Assembly: GCF_002005165.1 (NCBI RefSeq)
Contig: NZ_CP019699.1
Span: 3,534,001-3,598,000 of the forward strand
DNA length: 64,000 bases
Direction of reading: 5' to 3'
Origin: Novibacillus thermophilus
GTDB taxonomy: Bacteria > Bacillota > Bacilli > Thermoactinomycetales > Novibacillaceae
The notes under the pieces are model-generated. The model was given only the letters and a program-made list of their open reading frames with translations. It was not told the origin of the DNA and made no database searches. Position numbers and translations under genes: made by a program. The number at the start of each line of letters is the position of its first letter. Positions within the stretch are counted from its first letter, which is position 1. This document shows, in pieces, positions 1 through 8,901 of the stretch.

Positions 1-516
1 CGGTTCGTCAATGACGAGAATGTCCGGTTCCATCGCAAGGATGGAAGCGATGGCCACCCTTTGCTTCTGACCACCGGACAGCTCCTGCGGTTTGTGATCT
101 TGTAATTCCTCAATTCCTAACAATTGAAGAGTATGCTTGACTTTCTGTTTAATCTCGCGTACCTCAACCCCTAAATTTTCAAGCCCGAACGCTACTTCCT
201 CGAATACGGTGTCCTTGACACCACTGATCTGGGTGAAGGGATTTTCGAAGACAAACCCGATCTTCTGCGCGAGATCCCCTAACGCCCACTCTCGGATGTC
301 TTTCCCTTCCACTAAGACCTTCCCCCGCAGATCTCCGTTGTAAAAGTGGGGAATAAATCCTCGCATCACATTGCACAGGGTGGTCTTCCCACTCCCATTC
401 GTTCCGATGAGGGCGTACACACATCCTTTTTCGATATTGATGTTCACTTGCCTCAACACATCTTCCTTACTCGTCGGATAACGGTAGGAGAGGTCAATCA
501 TTTCAATCTGTTTCAC
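1..516 (-). CDS. ECF transporter ATP-binding subunit (EcfA type), partial at the window edge
   Basis: This is an ATPase subunit of an energy-coupling-factor importer. The frame runs off the left edge, so only the N-terminal 172 codons are visible. I read a GTG start at 516 that overlaps the EcfT stop (GTGA). Walker A (GTNGSGKTT) lies near residues 38-46, a Q-loop region follows (FENPFTQ), then the signature [13 protein letters not shown] and a Walker B ending in LVIDEP at the edge. The gene follows the S component and EcfT in one tightly packed operon that begins with a nucleoside hydrolase, so it very likely energises uptake of a nucleoside-related substrate. ECF systems usually have two ATPase domains; whether a second one follows cannot be seen here. 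Confidence 0.9.
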   Translation of the reverse strand, partial: MKQIEMIDLSYRYPTSKEDVLRQVNINIEKGCVYALIGTNGSGKTTLCNVMRGFIPHFYNGDLRGKVLVEGKDIREWALGDLAQKIGFVFENPFTQISGVKDTVFEEVAFGLENLGVEVREIKQKVKHTLQLLGIEELQDHKPQELSGGQKQRVAIASILAMEPDILVIDEP

Positions 517-1259
517 AAGACGAACCTCCAGACGACAATGATGATCAATAAAATGAGGATCAGGGCCCGAACGCCAGTGTCTTTCTTTGTTTTTTTCAAC
601 TGATATAAGCTCGTCTTTTTCACGGGAACGGTGAAGGCCCTCGCTTCCAATGTAATGGCTCGCTCTTCAGTATGAGCGATCGACGTCAGGATGAGCGGAG
701 CTAATGTCGGTAAAAACGCCTTTGCTCGCACGAGTAGATTCCCCTCCGTCTCTACCCCGCGTGTTTTTTGAGCGTCCATGATCGCAAGTGATAACTTGTG
801 CATTTCGGGAATAATGTTGAAGGTCGCCAAGACCACATATGTCGCCTTCGGTGAAAGCCCGAGCTTCTCAAGCGCATAAACAAAGTCCTTCACGGGTGTG
901 ACCCTAAAAAATAAGATGATAGCAGAACCGACCGCGACAATGCGCGAGGTTAAAATCAAGCTGAAATCAATTCCCTCTTGTGTGATCGACAGTGTATGCC
1001 ACGTCCACCACACCGTCTCACCGGGGTGAAAAAAGATCTGGAATAGGAAAATAAACAGGCAGATCGGCAACAGGCCTTTCATCACCAAGCTCCACAACTC
1101 TTTCGATGTTTCAGTAAAGTAAGCAATGATGAGACAGACAGGCAGCATCAAATACGCATACCAATACCCTTCAACGAGAAATGCTGAAACCACCATAAAC
1201 AACGTGACGAAAAGTTTGGTAGTCGGGTAGAGCTCCAGAAACCAGTTCGTCTTTTCCAT
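513..1259 (-). CDS. ECF transporter transmembrane coupling subunit (EcfT)
   Basis: Predicted 248-residue membrane protein of the EcfT family, which couples the substrate-binding S component to the ATPases. Several hydrophobic segments fill the N-terminal half. The C-terminal half carries two short motifs that fit the ATPase-contacting coupling helices of EcfT (KTRG and EARAF). The frame is open further upstream, but the ATG at 1259 has a good GGAGG ribosome site seven bases away, so I chose it. It sits between the S component and the ATPase gene, overlapping the latter by four bases. Confidence 0.87.
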   Translation of the reverse strand: MEKTNWFLELYPTTKLFVTLFMVVSAFLVEGYWYAYLMLPVCLIIAYFTETSKELWSLVMKGLLPICLFIFLFQIFFHPGETVWWTWHTLSITQEGIDFSLILTSRIVAVGSAIILFFRVTPVKDFVYALEKLGLSPKATYVVLATFNIIPEMHKLSLAIMDAQKTRGVETEGNLLVRAKAFLPTLAPLILTSIAHTEERAITLEARAFTVPVKKTSLYQLKKTKKDTGVRALILILLIIIVVWRFVL

Positions 1260-1330
1260 GCGTGATCCTCCGCTCTGTAAGGGACAGAAAAGTCCGCACG
1301 ACCGAGCTTCTCTGCCCCTGTCATTCATCC

Positions 1331-1924
1331 CTACTTCTTCTTAATATAAGGTGACCCGTAGTTCAGTTTGGATAAATACCGATCAGACATACTGCGTACG
1401 ATGAAGTAAGCGATTAAAATAGATACAATCTTGTCGATGCTCTCCACAATGATATTTTTTGTAAAGACCGCGGTCCATATTTCTTGCCCCGAGGCCAATA
1501 ACAAGGCGGTGATCGTGTCGGAAGACGTTCCTGTGGCTCCCCCATATAGGAAAACGGAAATGAAGGATGACATGACGACGGCAATGAGTGTGATGATGAT
1601 ACCGGTCACAATCGTTCTGCCGATATTCGTCAGCATCTTCTTTTTGGATAAATAGCCTACGGTCAGTCCGATCGCAATCGATACGAGGGCAAACGGCAAG
1701 ATCGTCGGTTGAAAGATAGATAGAATGAGATTGTTCGCTAGGCCGACGACGGCACCCACCCAAGGACCGGCAACCATCGCCGTGATCATCGTTCCAATAA
1801 CATCTAAGTAGAGCGGAATCTTTAAAATTTGAACGAGCTGCCCGATGACAACGTTTACAGCGACCCCGATCGGAATCAGCAATATCGCCACCAGCGTGAA
1901 GTCGTGCTTCAGCCCTCTCTTCAT
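1331..1924 (-). CDS. ECF transporter substrate-binding S component (putative)
   Basis: A 197-residue hydrophobic protein with about six membrane segments, sized and placed like the substrate-specific S component of an ECF importer. A TTG start at 1948 would overlap the nucleoside hydrolase stop, but the ATG at 1924 has a clear GGGAGGG site, so I prefer it. The substrate cannot be read from sequence. The upstream nucleoside hydrolase in the same operon suggests a nucleoside or a related base; a thiamine- or pyrimidine-type ligand is an alternative. Family assignment rests on context and topology more than on a motif. Confidence 0.75.
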   Translation of the reverse strand: MKRGLKHDFTLVAILLIPIGVAVNVVIGQLVQILKIPLYLDVIGTMITAMVAGPWVGAVVGLANNLILSIFQPTILPFALVSIAIGLTVGYLSKKKMLTNIGRTIVTGIIITLIAVVMSSFISVFLYGGATGTSSDTITALLLASGQEIWTAVFTKNIIVESIDKIVSILIAYFIVRSMSDRYLSKLNYGSPYIKKK

Positions 1925-1944
1925 TATCAGTACCCTCCCTAATC

Positions 1945-2847
1945 TCAATTTAATTTTTTGAGTGAGTCGTAAAGCAAATCGACCATTCGGTCTCGCTCCA
2001 CATCGAAAGCGACCTCTGCATTTTTGAGTTGGCTCATTCGATCCACTACGGTTTGACCCGCCGTTAATTCGCTGTTCGTCTCAACTTGGACATGACACGG
2101 CGTGAGCGTGAATAAAGAAGGATCTAGAAGGTACGCAATCGTACAAGGATCATGCATTCCCATGACGCGGTCATCCCTGCTGTAAAAATCCAACATCTTG
2201 GCCACTAATTCGCCTGTTCGGTTGCCTATATTGCGAATAGCCTCAATCTCATGCTTGAGAATCGTGACTTTCATCGTCACATCTAAACCAAACATTTGAA
2301 TCGGAAGTCCCGAATCGAAGACGATCTTAGCCGCGTGAGGGTCCACGTAAATGTTAAATTCCGCTACAGGTGTCGTGTTGCCACCATCGCACGCACCCCC
2401 CATGATGGTGACCTGTTCGATCCGGTCTCGAATGTCCGGATACGCTTTCAATAACAGGGCCACATTCGTTAACGGACCAATCGCCACAATCGTCACTTTC
2501 TGTTCGGAGTGTATCAGCACATCTCGCATCGCCTCCCATGCCGATCGTTTACTAACAGAGTAGTTGGCGTCTCCCAACTGTATGCCTCCCAGCCCTGTCT
2601 CACCATGCACCTCCTCAGCCACCACTAATTCTTTGAGCAAAGGTTCCTTAGCCCCTGGAGCCACTTCGATATCGTGTCCGACGAAGCTCAGCAACTGCAG
2701 TGCGTTACGCGTGACGGTGTCCAGCGAAAGATTCCCTGCACACGTCGTCACGAGTTTGACGTCGAGTTCCTCGGAAGCGATGGCGAGAAACATCGCAATT
2801 GCATCATCAATGCCGGGATCACAATCGATGATGATCGGTTTGGCCAT
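1945..2847 (-). CDS. Inosine-uridine preferring nucleoside hydrolase family protein
   Basis: Hydrolyses the N-glycosidic bond of ribonucleosides to give free base and ribose. The 300-residue length is normal. The N-terminal DCDPGIDDA motif, which coordinates the catalytic calcium and the ribose, is intact near residues 8-16. IMGGA and FNIYVDPHAA match conserved parts of the fold. An AAAGGAGGA ribosome site precedes the ATG. It is the first gene of the operon with the ECF importer, which suggests that an imported nucleoside is cleaved directly after uptake. Exact nucleoside preference is not predictable. Confidence 0.92.
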   Translation of the reverse strand: MAKPIIIDCDPGIDDAIAMFLAIASEELDVKLVTTCAGNLSLDTVTRNALQLLSFVGHDIEVAPGAKEPLLKELVVAEEVHGETGLGGIQLGDANYSVSKRSAWEAMRDVLIHSEQKVTIVAIGPLTNVALLLKAYPDIRDRIEQVTIMGGACDGGNTTPVAEFNIYVDPHAAKIVFDSGLPIQMFGLDVTMKVTILKHEIEAIRNIGNRTGELVAKMLDFYSRDDRVMGMHDPCTIAYLLDPSLFTLTPCHVQVETNSELTAGQTVVDRMSQLKNAEVAFDVERDRMVDLLYDSLKKLN

Positions 2848-3040
2848 GTTCCGTCCTCCTTTAGGTTAATCTTCCAATTTTTTCGTGCTATGACGGATTA
2901 TGAGGGATGGATGGAGAAAAAGTTACCCGATACGATACGGCTATGATCCATTGGCAGCCTATATAACCACTTAATGCGATTCTTTCTGAATTGCAAATGA
3001 TACGGTAATCGGTAATACAAATGATGCGAACGCAGACATA

Positions 3041-3082
3041 AAAATAACCAGCCGAAAACGGGTCCAAAGTTTCCGACTGGTT
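3041..3082 (-). terminator. Intrinsic terminator after yknZ
   Basis: On the minus strand, AACCAGTCGGAAAC pairs with GTTTTCGGCTGGTT and is followed by ATTTTTAT. It lies about 60 bases past the yknZ stop and would separate the export operon from the nucleoside hydrolase operon. The rest of the 2848-3143 gap shows no gene; a promoter for the nucleoside hydrolase presumably lies there but is not distinct. Confidence 0.75.
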
Positions 3083-3143
3083 AAGGCAAGCCTCTATGTT
3101 TTCTCATCCGCCATCGTCGGCCATGGTGTCCCTCCACACGGCT

Positions 3144-4337
3144 CTACTCATACCGGAGCGATTCAATGGGATCGAGGCGCGACGCCTTGTTGGCAGGCAG
3201 GAGGCCAAAGATAACGCCGATCAGCATAGAGAACAGAACCGCTCCGACGACGACGTACCACGAAACGAGGGACGGCCAACCGGCGAACAGCGAGACGAGG
3301 GAGGCCGCACCCCATCCGAGCAAAATGCCGATGGTCCCGCCGATGAGCGTCAGAGTCATGGACTCGACGAGAAATTGAAACATGACTTGACCTCGCGTCG
3401 CTCCGACAGCCATGCGGATGCCGATTTCCCGCGTCCTCTCCGTGACGGAGACGAGCATAATGTTCATCACGCCGATTCCGCCCACGAGCAACGAGATGCC
3501 GGCGATGCTCCCGATAATGGCGGTCATGATGCCGGTAATTTGTCCGATCCCCTCCGCCAACGCTTCCATGTTAAACACTTGATACGAATCTTCTGTCTGG
3601 TGCGCGCGGTTTAAGAGGTCCGCCGCTTTCTCCCCAGCGATCTGGAGCGATTCCGCGTCTTTCGCCTGCAGCGTCACCTGGCTGATGTCACTTTTCCCGT
3701 AAATGGTGCGCCACGTGTTCCAAGGCACATACACTTCATTGGCCCCGAGGGCGAAGACGCCTGTCGGCTTTTCCAAAACGCCGACAATTTCCACGGGCTG
3801 GACCCCGATGCGGATTATTTCGCCAACGGCCTTGTCTTCTCCGAACAGTTCTTCCTCTACAGAGGCCCCAACTAGTGCTACGCGGCGTCCGCCGAGAAAG
3901 TCGGCGGACGTGAAAGCGCGCCCGTCTTCCACGTTCAGTTCGTTCAAGTTAAAATACGCTTCGTTCACGCCGGTAATGGACGCTTCCAGCGTTTCTTCCC
4001 GAAAGCGGACGTTGCCGAACTCCGAACTGGCTGTCACCACTTGCTCCACTTCCGGGATACTCTGCAATAAGCGAATGTCTTCCTGTGTAAAGGGCGGCTC
4101 GAGAAAGATGTTCGGGTTGGACTGAATCTCTTCCTCACTCGGTTGGTACATCACTTCGATCGTATTGCCCGGTCCCGTCAACTGGGATTTCAACATTTCC
4201 TCGCCGCCCTGGCCAATGGCCACGACGACAATGACTGAACCCACTCCGATAATGATGCCGAGCATCGTCAGCAATGAGCGCATTTTGTGCGCTCTGATGG
4301 AAGAAAAAGCGATTCGGACGCTTTCCCACACACTCAT
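3144..4337 (-). CDS. yknZ: MacB/FtsX-type ABC transporter permease, YknZ-like
   Basis: A 397-residue permease, the same length as B. subtilis YknZ. It has one N-terminal membrane helix (around residues 20-42), a large extracytoplasmic MacB-type domain, and three C-terminal helices including the conserved [19 protein letters not shown] stretch. It overlaps the ATPase stop by four bases (ATGA). With YknW, YknX and YknY it should form an export complex; in B. subtilis this system protects against the SdpC toxin (known for that organism, inferred here). A terminator follows at 3041-3082. Confidence 0.93.
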   Translation of the reverse strand: MSVWESVRIAFSSIRAHKMRSLLTMLGIIIGVGSVIVVVAIGQGGEEMLKSQLTGPGNTIEVMYQPSEEEIQSNPNIFLEPPFTQEDIRLLQSIPEVEQVVTASSEFGNVRFREETLEASITGVNEAYFNLNELNVEDGRAFTSADFLGGRRVALVGASVEEELFGEDKAVGEIIRIGVQPVEIVGVLEKPTGVFALGANEVYVPWNTWRTIYGKSDISQVTLQAKDAESLQIAGEKAADLLNRAHQTEDSYQVFNMEALAEGIGQITGIMTAIIGSIAGISLLVGGIGVMNIMLVSVTERTREIGIRMAVGATRGQVMFQFLVESMTLTLIGGTIGILLGWGAASLVSLFAGWPSLVSWYVVVGAVLFSMLIGVIFGLLPANKASRLDPIESLRYE

Positions 4338-5035
4338 GTGACGTTCGCCTCTCCTTCCGTTACACTGTCCCCTTCACCCATGATCACACCGTCGCGGACA
4401 AGGACGGTGCGTTCGGCGTATTCCGCCACTTCCGGCTCGTGTGTGACGACGACGAGGGTTGTCCCCTCTTCGTTTAACTGTCTAAACTGTTCCATGATGG
4501 ACGCGCTCGTTTTCGTGTCTAAAGCTCCAGTCGGTTCGTCCGCGAGAATGATCGCCGGTTGATTCACAATCGCCCGGGCGATGGCGACGCGCTGCTTCTG
4601 TCCGCCTGACAGTTCATTCGGCAAATGGGTCATCCGGTCAGCGAGGCCGACTTTCTTCAGTGCCTCTGCCGCCCTTTCCTGACGCTCTTTTTTCGGAATA
4701 CCAGCGTAAACCATCGGGAGTTCGACATTTTTCAACGCGTCGAGACGCGACAACAGTTGAAACTGCTGAAAGACGAACCCAATCGAGCGGTTGCGCACTT
4801 TTGCCAGCTTCGTGTCGTCGTACTCGGACACCCGTTCGCCGTTGAGCCAATAGTCCCCGCTCGTCGGCCTGTCGAGGCACCCGATAATGTTCATCAACGT
4901 CGATTTGCCTGAACCGGAAGGCCCCATGATCGCCACGAATTCTCCCTTAGACACAGTGACACTCACACCCTTTAAGACGGGAACAACTTCTTTCCCGATG
5001 GTGTAGCTTTTCACAATATTGTCCAGGCGGATCAT
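4334..5035 (-). CDS. yknY: ABC transporter ATPase, YknY/MacB-type
   Basis: A 233-residue ATPase of the LolD/MacB group. Walker A is GPSGSGKST (about residues 38-46), the Q-loop lies in [10 protein letters not shown], the signature is [14 protein letters not shown], Walker B is [11 protein letters not shown], and the switch His is in VVTHEPE. It overlaps both neighbours by four bases, showing translational coupling with the adaptor upstream and the permease downstream. It powers the YknWXYZ exporter. Confidence 0.95.
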   Translation of the reverse strand: MIRLDNIVKSYTIGKEVVPVLKGVSVTVSKGEFVAIMGPSGSGKSTLMNIIGCLDRPTSGDYWLNGERVSEYDDTKLAKVRNRSIGFVFQQFQLLSRLDALKNVELPMVYAGIPKKERQERAAEALKKVGLADRMTHLPNELSGGQKQRVAIARAIVNQPAIILADEPTGALDTKTSASIMEQFRQLNEEGTTLVVVTHEPEVAEYAERTVLVRDGVIMGEGDSVTEGEANVT

Positions 5036-6195
5036 TTGACTGTCACTTCCGCGCCGTCTTTCAAATCGTCCGGCGGATCGACAATGACGTGTTCATCCGG
5101 TTCCAGTCCGTCCTTGATTTCAATGCGGTCGTCAGACACGATGCCAACTTCCACTGGGCGGCGCTCGGCTTTTCCGTCTTTTACGACGAAAACGTAATGC
5201 TCTTCTTCACTGGACGCCTCCGTTGAATCGCCATCGACTGCCGCTCGACTCTCTGAGATGACGGCGCTGAGGGGAAGTGTCGGGACCTTCCGTTTCTCTG
5301 TCTCGATTTCCATAATCATTTGGAAACCGGGCTTCAAGGGGATGTCCTCGCTCTCAACCGCTACTTCCACAGCGTACTGGACGGCTTCCGTCTCGCCGTT
5401 CATGCTGTTGCTCTGCTCCGGCAAATACCCGATGTGGGTGACTTTTCCTTTCCACTCCTCGTCCGGCACGACGTCTGAACTGAGGACCACTGCCTGCCCT
5501 TCTTCCACTTTCAACGTATCGTATTCGGAAATAACCCCTTCTACGATGAGCTCGTCCAACGCGGCGATGCGGATGACCGGTTGAGGCTCCGTCTGATTCG
5601 TAGCATGAGCGGCCACTTCGTCAACGGATAGCACGGTGCCGTCCACCTCGCTCTTCACCGTTAAGTCTTTCAACTGTTTATCGATCGTTTCTTTTTGCAG
5701 TTGAGCTTGCTTTAACTCAATGTTGGCCATGCGCCGCTCCATTTCGAGCTGGTCGCGTTCGTCTTCAATGGACTGAACCGCTTGTTCCCCGCCGATTTGT
5801 TCGTCCGCTTCGTCTTCCTTTTCGTCCAGACGATCCAACTGCTTTTTCAAGTGGTTGAGGCGAAGATAATTCGATTCAATCGTGAGGGCATTTTGCTCTT
5901 TCTCCAGTTCAAGCTGCTCGTTCGCATAACGAAGCAGCGCATCCCCCTCCTTAACCTGGTCCCCTTCTTCCACCAGGATCTCATCCACCTCTCCCTTTTC
6001 GGGAGAGGCGTAGACCGTCTGCTCGTTTTTCAATTTCAGCGTCCCCGGTGTCATGACACTCGACGCAATTTCCCGCTGTTCCAACTGTGTCGTTTTCACC
6101 GTTAAGCCTTCAGCCGCCACTTGGCGCCAGACATTGATACCAACCAGTAACACGATAACGGTTGCGACTCCGATTGCAATCCAGATCTTCTTCAC
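5032..6195 (-). CDS. yknX: HlyD/MacA-type adaptor protein, YknX-like
   Basis: A 387-residue periplasmic-adaptor-like protein, which in Gram-positives is anchored by one N-terminal helix (about residues 5-24) and acts outside the membrane. A biotinyl-lipoyl-like half motif is followed by a long Glu/Lys-rich coiled-coil region (about residues 90-190), then the second lipoyl half and beta-barrel domain. It lies immediately downstream of YknW with no gap and overlaps YknY by four bases. Length and order match the B. subtilis yknWXYZ operon. Confidence 0.92.
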   Translation of the reverse strand: MKKIWIAIGVATVIVLLVGINVWRQVAAEGLTVKTTQLEQREIASSVMTPGTLKLKNEQTVYASPEKGEVDEILVEEGDQVKEGDALLRYANEQLELEKEQNALTIESNYLRLNHLKKQLDRLDEKEDEADEQIGGEQAVQSIEDERDQLEMERRMANIELKQAQLQKETIDKQLKDLTVKSEVDGTVLSVDEVAAHATNQTEPQPVIRIAALDELIVEGVISEYDTLKVEEGQAVVLSSDVVPDEEWKGKVTHIGYLPEQSNSMNGETEAVQYAVEVAVESEDIPLKPGFQMIMEIETEKRKVPTLPLSAVISESRAAVDGDSTEASSEEEHYVFVVKDGKAERRPVEVGIVSDDRIEIKDGLEPDEHVIVDPPDDLKDGAEVTVK

Positions 6196-6867
6196 CTAGA
6201 CACCTGCCGTTCCTGAAAATACTCCACCGACTACAGAAAAAATCAAGCCAATGACGAAAATGACGATGGCAACTGTCCACGCAGCTCCTTTCGACAGTCT
6301 GCCCACTTTGTACAGTCCTATGGCTGTCAGCACTGTCGCCCAGATAGAGAACAGCTCGATCCCACCCAGGATTCCGGCGGTCATCCCTTCAGCCTCCACT
6401 AACGAGCCAAGGCTGGTCACAAAGACGACAGGATCTCCTCCAATCGCCAGGCGGATCAGAGCGTTTAACAGCTGCCCGATCCCTGAAATAAACATGATGT
6501 ATGTGTTCAGCGAAAACAGTTGCCTGAACGTCGTGTCTTTTTGCGCTAGTTTTGTAATGAGGAACATAATCAGCGCCGAAATGAGAATGCCGATGGGTGT
6601 CCCGATCAAGGCATCTAAAACGGCAGTGACGGCACCCATCGTTTTTGCCATGGCCAGTTGTTCTTCTGTCAACTGCATCCCCGGCACGTCGTACATGTCA
6701 TCCGGCATGGCGTAAAAGAGTATCATTGAAGCCGCGACGGATAACAAAGTGACAATGATGAGCGCTCCCCAAAAAACTGGGCGCTCCCGCATGCGTTCAA
6801 ACTGCTCACCCGGGCTCCAGACCATCCCGAGTAACGACGGTTTTGACACGGTCGACTGGTCACTCAC
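6196..6867 (-). CDS. yknW: Yip1-domain membrane protein, YknW-like
   Basis: A multi-pass membrane protein of 223 residues with about five hydrophobic segments and a Yip1-type layout. In B. subtilis, YknW helps assemble the YknXYZ complex. The frame is open to an ATG at 6891, but the GTG at 6867 has a GGAGAGG site seven bases upstream while the ATG has none, so I prefer the GTG. It is first in the operon. The 6868-6993 stretch upstream is AT-rich and probably holds the promoter; no clean boxes were identified. Confidence 0.87.
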   Translation of the reverse strand: MSDQSTVSKPSLLGMVWSPGEQFERMRERPVFWGALIIVTLLSVAASMILFYAMPDDMYDVPGMQLTEEQLAMAKTMGAVTAVLDALIGTPIGILISALIMFLITKLAQKDTTFRQLFSLNTYIMFISGIGQLLNALIRLAIGGDPVVFVTSLGSLVEAEGMTAGILGGIELFSIWATVLTAIGLYKVGRLSKGAAWTVAIVIFVIGLIFSVVGGVFSGTAGV

Positions 6868-6993
6868 ATAAATCCTCTCCCATTCTAGCATAATGTCACC
6901 AAAGAGACCTCATGTCAGGGCTATTCTAAACACATATACGTGTGAAACAATCAAAAGTTGCAAAAAAATAAAATTTAATCTTCACAACGTGAA

Positions 6994-7173
6994 TTATCCT
7001 CTTTTCACTGTCCCGTTGCCGTTCTCCTTGTATCTCCCCGCCTTTTTGGCCGACATTTTTAACAGAAACTCGATTTGTGCATTCACACTGCGGAACTCAT
7101 CTGCTGCCCACTTCTCCAGCACTTTGTACAGCTCGGGATCGAGGCGCAGGAGGAACCGCTTTTTTTCACTCAT
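6994..7173 (-). CDS. Small Arc-like ribbon-helix-helix protein
   Basis: A 59-residue basic protein. Its start reads [20 protein letters not shown], followed by [19 protein letters not shown], which is the pattern of Arc/MetJ ribbon-helix-helix DNA-binding proteins (short strand, two helices with the [10 protein letters not shown] second helix). The C-terminal tail is Lys/Gly-rich. Its ATG overlaps the stop of the SPFH gene (ATGA), so the two are translationally coupled. It may repress its own operon; that is inference. It is too short for many gene callers. Confidence 0.82.
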   Translation of the reverse strand: MSEKKRFLLRLDPELYKVLEKWAADEFRSVNAQIEFLLKMSAKKAGRYKENGNGTVKRG

Positions 7174-8027
7174 GAGTACAATGTACCGGTGTTAATGACC
7201 GGCTGCGCGTCCCCTTCCGCGACAAGAGCGACCATTAAATTGTTCACCATCGACGCTCTTCGCTCGTCATCCAACTTGACCAGGTGTTGCTGCTCAAAGT
7301 GGGTAATGGCCATTTCCACCATGCTAACCGCACCTTCAACAATCTTTTCCCGGGCGGCGATAACGGCTTCCGCCTGCTGCCGCCGCAGCATCGCCTGGGC
7401 AATTTCCTGGGCGTAGGCAAGGTGGCTGATGCGCGCTTCCATGACTTCCACACCCGCGACTTGCAACCGCTCCTGCACTTGCCGTTTTAACGCGTCCGCC
7501 ACTTCGTCAGGAATTCCCCTGAGTGACGCCACGTCTTCCTCGTAGCTGTCGTACGGATACTGGCTCGCCAAGGCCCGAATCGCGGTCTCCGACTGGATGG
7601 ACACAAACTCTTTGTAATCGTCGACGTCAAACATCGCCTTTGCCGTATCCACCACCCGCCACACGACGACTGCCCCGATTTCGATGGGGTTTCCTTTCGC
7701 GTCGTTCACTTTTAACTTTCCGCTGTTAAAGTTGCGCACGCGCAAAGACACACGGCTCTTCCACGCGAAGGGATTGGCCCAGAAAAAGCCAGACTCCCGA
7801 ATGGTCCCTGTATACCTGCCCAAGAAAGTGAGCACGCGGGATTCATTCGGATGGACGATCACGAAACCCGTTACTGTCAAGGCTATCACAACGAAAAGAA
7901 AAACACCGAGCGGATTCCCCCACGCAACGAGCAAAATTCCGGCAATGAGGAGGATGACGTCCGCCAACAACATGAGAAAACCGTTCACGCGCCACGCTCG
8001 TTTTTCACTGATTGGCCTCACTCGCAT
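7170..8027 (-). CDS. SPFH/Band 7 domain membrane protein
   Basis: A 285-residue protein with two adjacent N-terminal hydrophobic segments (about residues 15-57) and a stomatin/prohibitin-type SPFH domain ([15 protein letters not shown], then [21 protein letters not shown]). An Ala/Glu-rich coiled coil follows ([19 protein letters not shown]). Such proteins organise membrane microdomains and scaffold partners. The start is either ATG 8027 or GTG 8021; the AAGGGG site is better spaced to the GTG. It is paired with the downstream ribbon-helix-helix gene, an unusual partner for a scaffold. Confidence 0.9.
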   Translation of the reverse strand: MRVRPISEKRAWRVNGFLMLLADVILLIAGILLVAWGNPLGVFLFVVIALTVTGFVIVHPNESRVLTFLGRYTGTIRESGFFWANPFAWKSRVSLRVRNFNSGKLKVNDAKGNPIEIGAVVVWRVVDTAKAMFDVDDYKEFVSIQSETAIRALASQYPYDSYEEDVASLRGIPDEVADALKRQVQERLQVAGVEVMEARISHLAYAQEIAQAMLRRQQAEAVIAAREKIVEGAVSMVEMAITHFEQQHLVKLDDERRASMVNNLMVALVAEGDAQPVINTGTLYS

Positions 8028-8127
8028 TTCCCCTTTTTTTGAATTGTTATCAATATGATATCATAATATTATCACCTCGTCACCTGTTTTATTGGGCGCG
8101 GTCTATCGTAATGCAATATACTAGCAA

Positions 8128-8166
8128 ATGGACAAGCTACCTTATGTAGAAAGGTAGCTTGTCCAT
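8128..8166. repeat. Perfect 16-bp inverted repeat between the XRE and SPFH genes
   Basis: ATGGACAAGCTACCTT is followed by a 7-base loop and its exact complement. It lies about 50 bases past the stop of the XRE gene and about 100 bases before the SPFH gene, both on the minus strand. There is no strong T-run after it (TTGCTAG on the minus strand), so it is either a weak terminator for the XRE gene or a regulatory hairpin or operator. Confidence 0.7.
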
Positions 8167-8211
8167 GTAAACGGTGCAAAAGTTCACAAACGTAAACACG
8201 GCGGTAAAGTA

Positions 8212-8625
8212 TTACGATTCTTTGGAATTAAAAAGGGATTTGACCGATTGGATCACATCCGTCAAAAACACCATGGTGAGCAACCCGACAATCGTGAACG
8301 CGTAGGACAGTGAATGATCAAAAAGGACTAACCCGAGAAAAACCAATACGATTCCTATGTAGAACCCCGGGTCCGAGAATTGTTCAAACGACCTTTCTTC
8401 GTCAATACTAATCTTATCCTGCAACTTTTTATCACTTCTGATGAGATCGTCTATGGTCACGTCAAACATGTCACTCAATCTGATCAAATTGTGTATGTCA
8501 GGGTAGCCTTTATGTGCCTCCCACTTGTAAACCGCCTGGCGGGAAACGTTTAACTTCTGGGCCAACTCTTCCTGGGACAGATTGTGTTCTTCCCTCAACT
8601 TCTTCAGTTTGCTGCCAAATTCCAT
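8212..8625 (-). CDS. XRE-family regulator with C-terminal membrane segments
   Basis: A 137-residue protein. The N-terminal 65 residues form a Cro/CI-type helix-turn-helix (LSQEELAQKLNVSRQAVYKWE, read as adjoining helices). The C-terminal part has two hydrophobic segments (YIGIVLVFLGLVLF and AFTIVGLLTMVFLTDV), so the repressor is probably membrane-tethered. A GGGGAGGTGATC ribosome site precedes the ATG. Membrane-anchored XRE proteins often respond to envelope or peptide signals, but its targets are unknown. Confidence 0.87.
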   Translation of the reverse strand: MEFGSKLKKLREEHNLSQEELAQKLNVSRQAVYKWEAHKGYPDIHNLIRLSDMFDVTIDDLIRSDKKLQDKISIDEERSFEQFSDPGFYIGIVLVFLGLVLFDHSLSYAFTIVGLLTMVFLTDVIQSVKSLFNSKES

Positions 8626-8796
8626 GTGATCACCTCCCCACCTAACAGCTTACCCCAATCCCGAAAAATGCGAAACAAACCTATTGTTACACGTGTCAAC
8701 TAACGGTTTACAAACACGTTTTGGCATTTGGCAGCCAGTGTGTACAGTATGTTTGCAATGCTGGCTAGAGAAGATAATGCTTGCGTTCTAATAGTC

Positions 8797-8901
8797 TCAT
8801 TTGCTGCCACCCTCCTCGTAAAGAAACACTTCCTCCACCGTCGTGTTGAATGCTCGCGCAATTCGGATGGCGAGCGGCAGTAACAGGTTCTCATCACTGT
8901 T
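8797..8901 (-). pseudogene. 3' remnant of a second XRE-family regulator
   Basis: The last 34 codons of a frame on the minus strand read LAIRIARAFNTTVEEVF and then LYEEGGSK before a TGA. This is the typical C-terminus of the roughly 68-residue YvaO-like XRE regulators (helix 5 plus the acidic end). The helix-turn-helix N-terminus is missing: upstream, the DNA is already the end of the YcdB-like gene, in another frame, with an 8-base overlap. I infer a deletion that joined the two genes. Nothing clear follows between 8626 and 8796. Confidence 0.7.
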
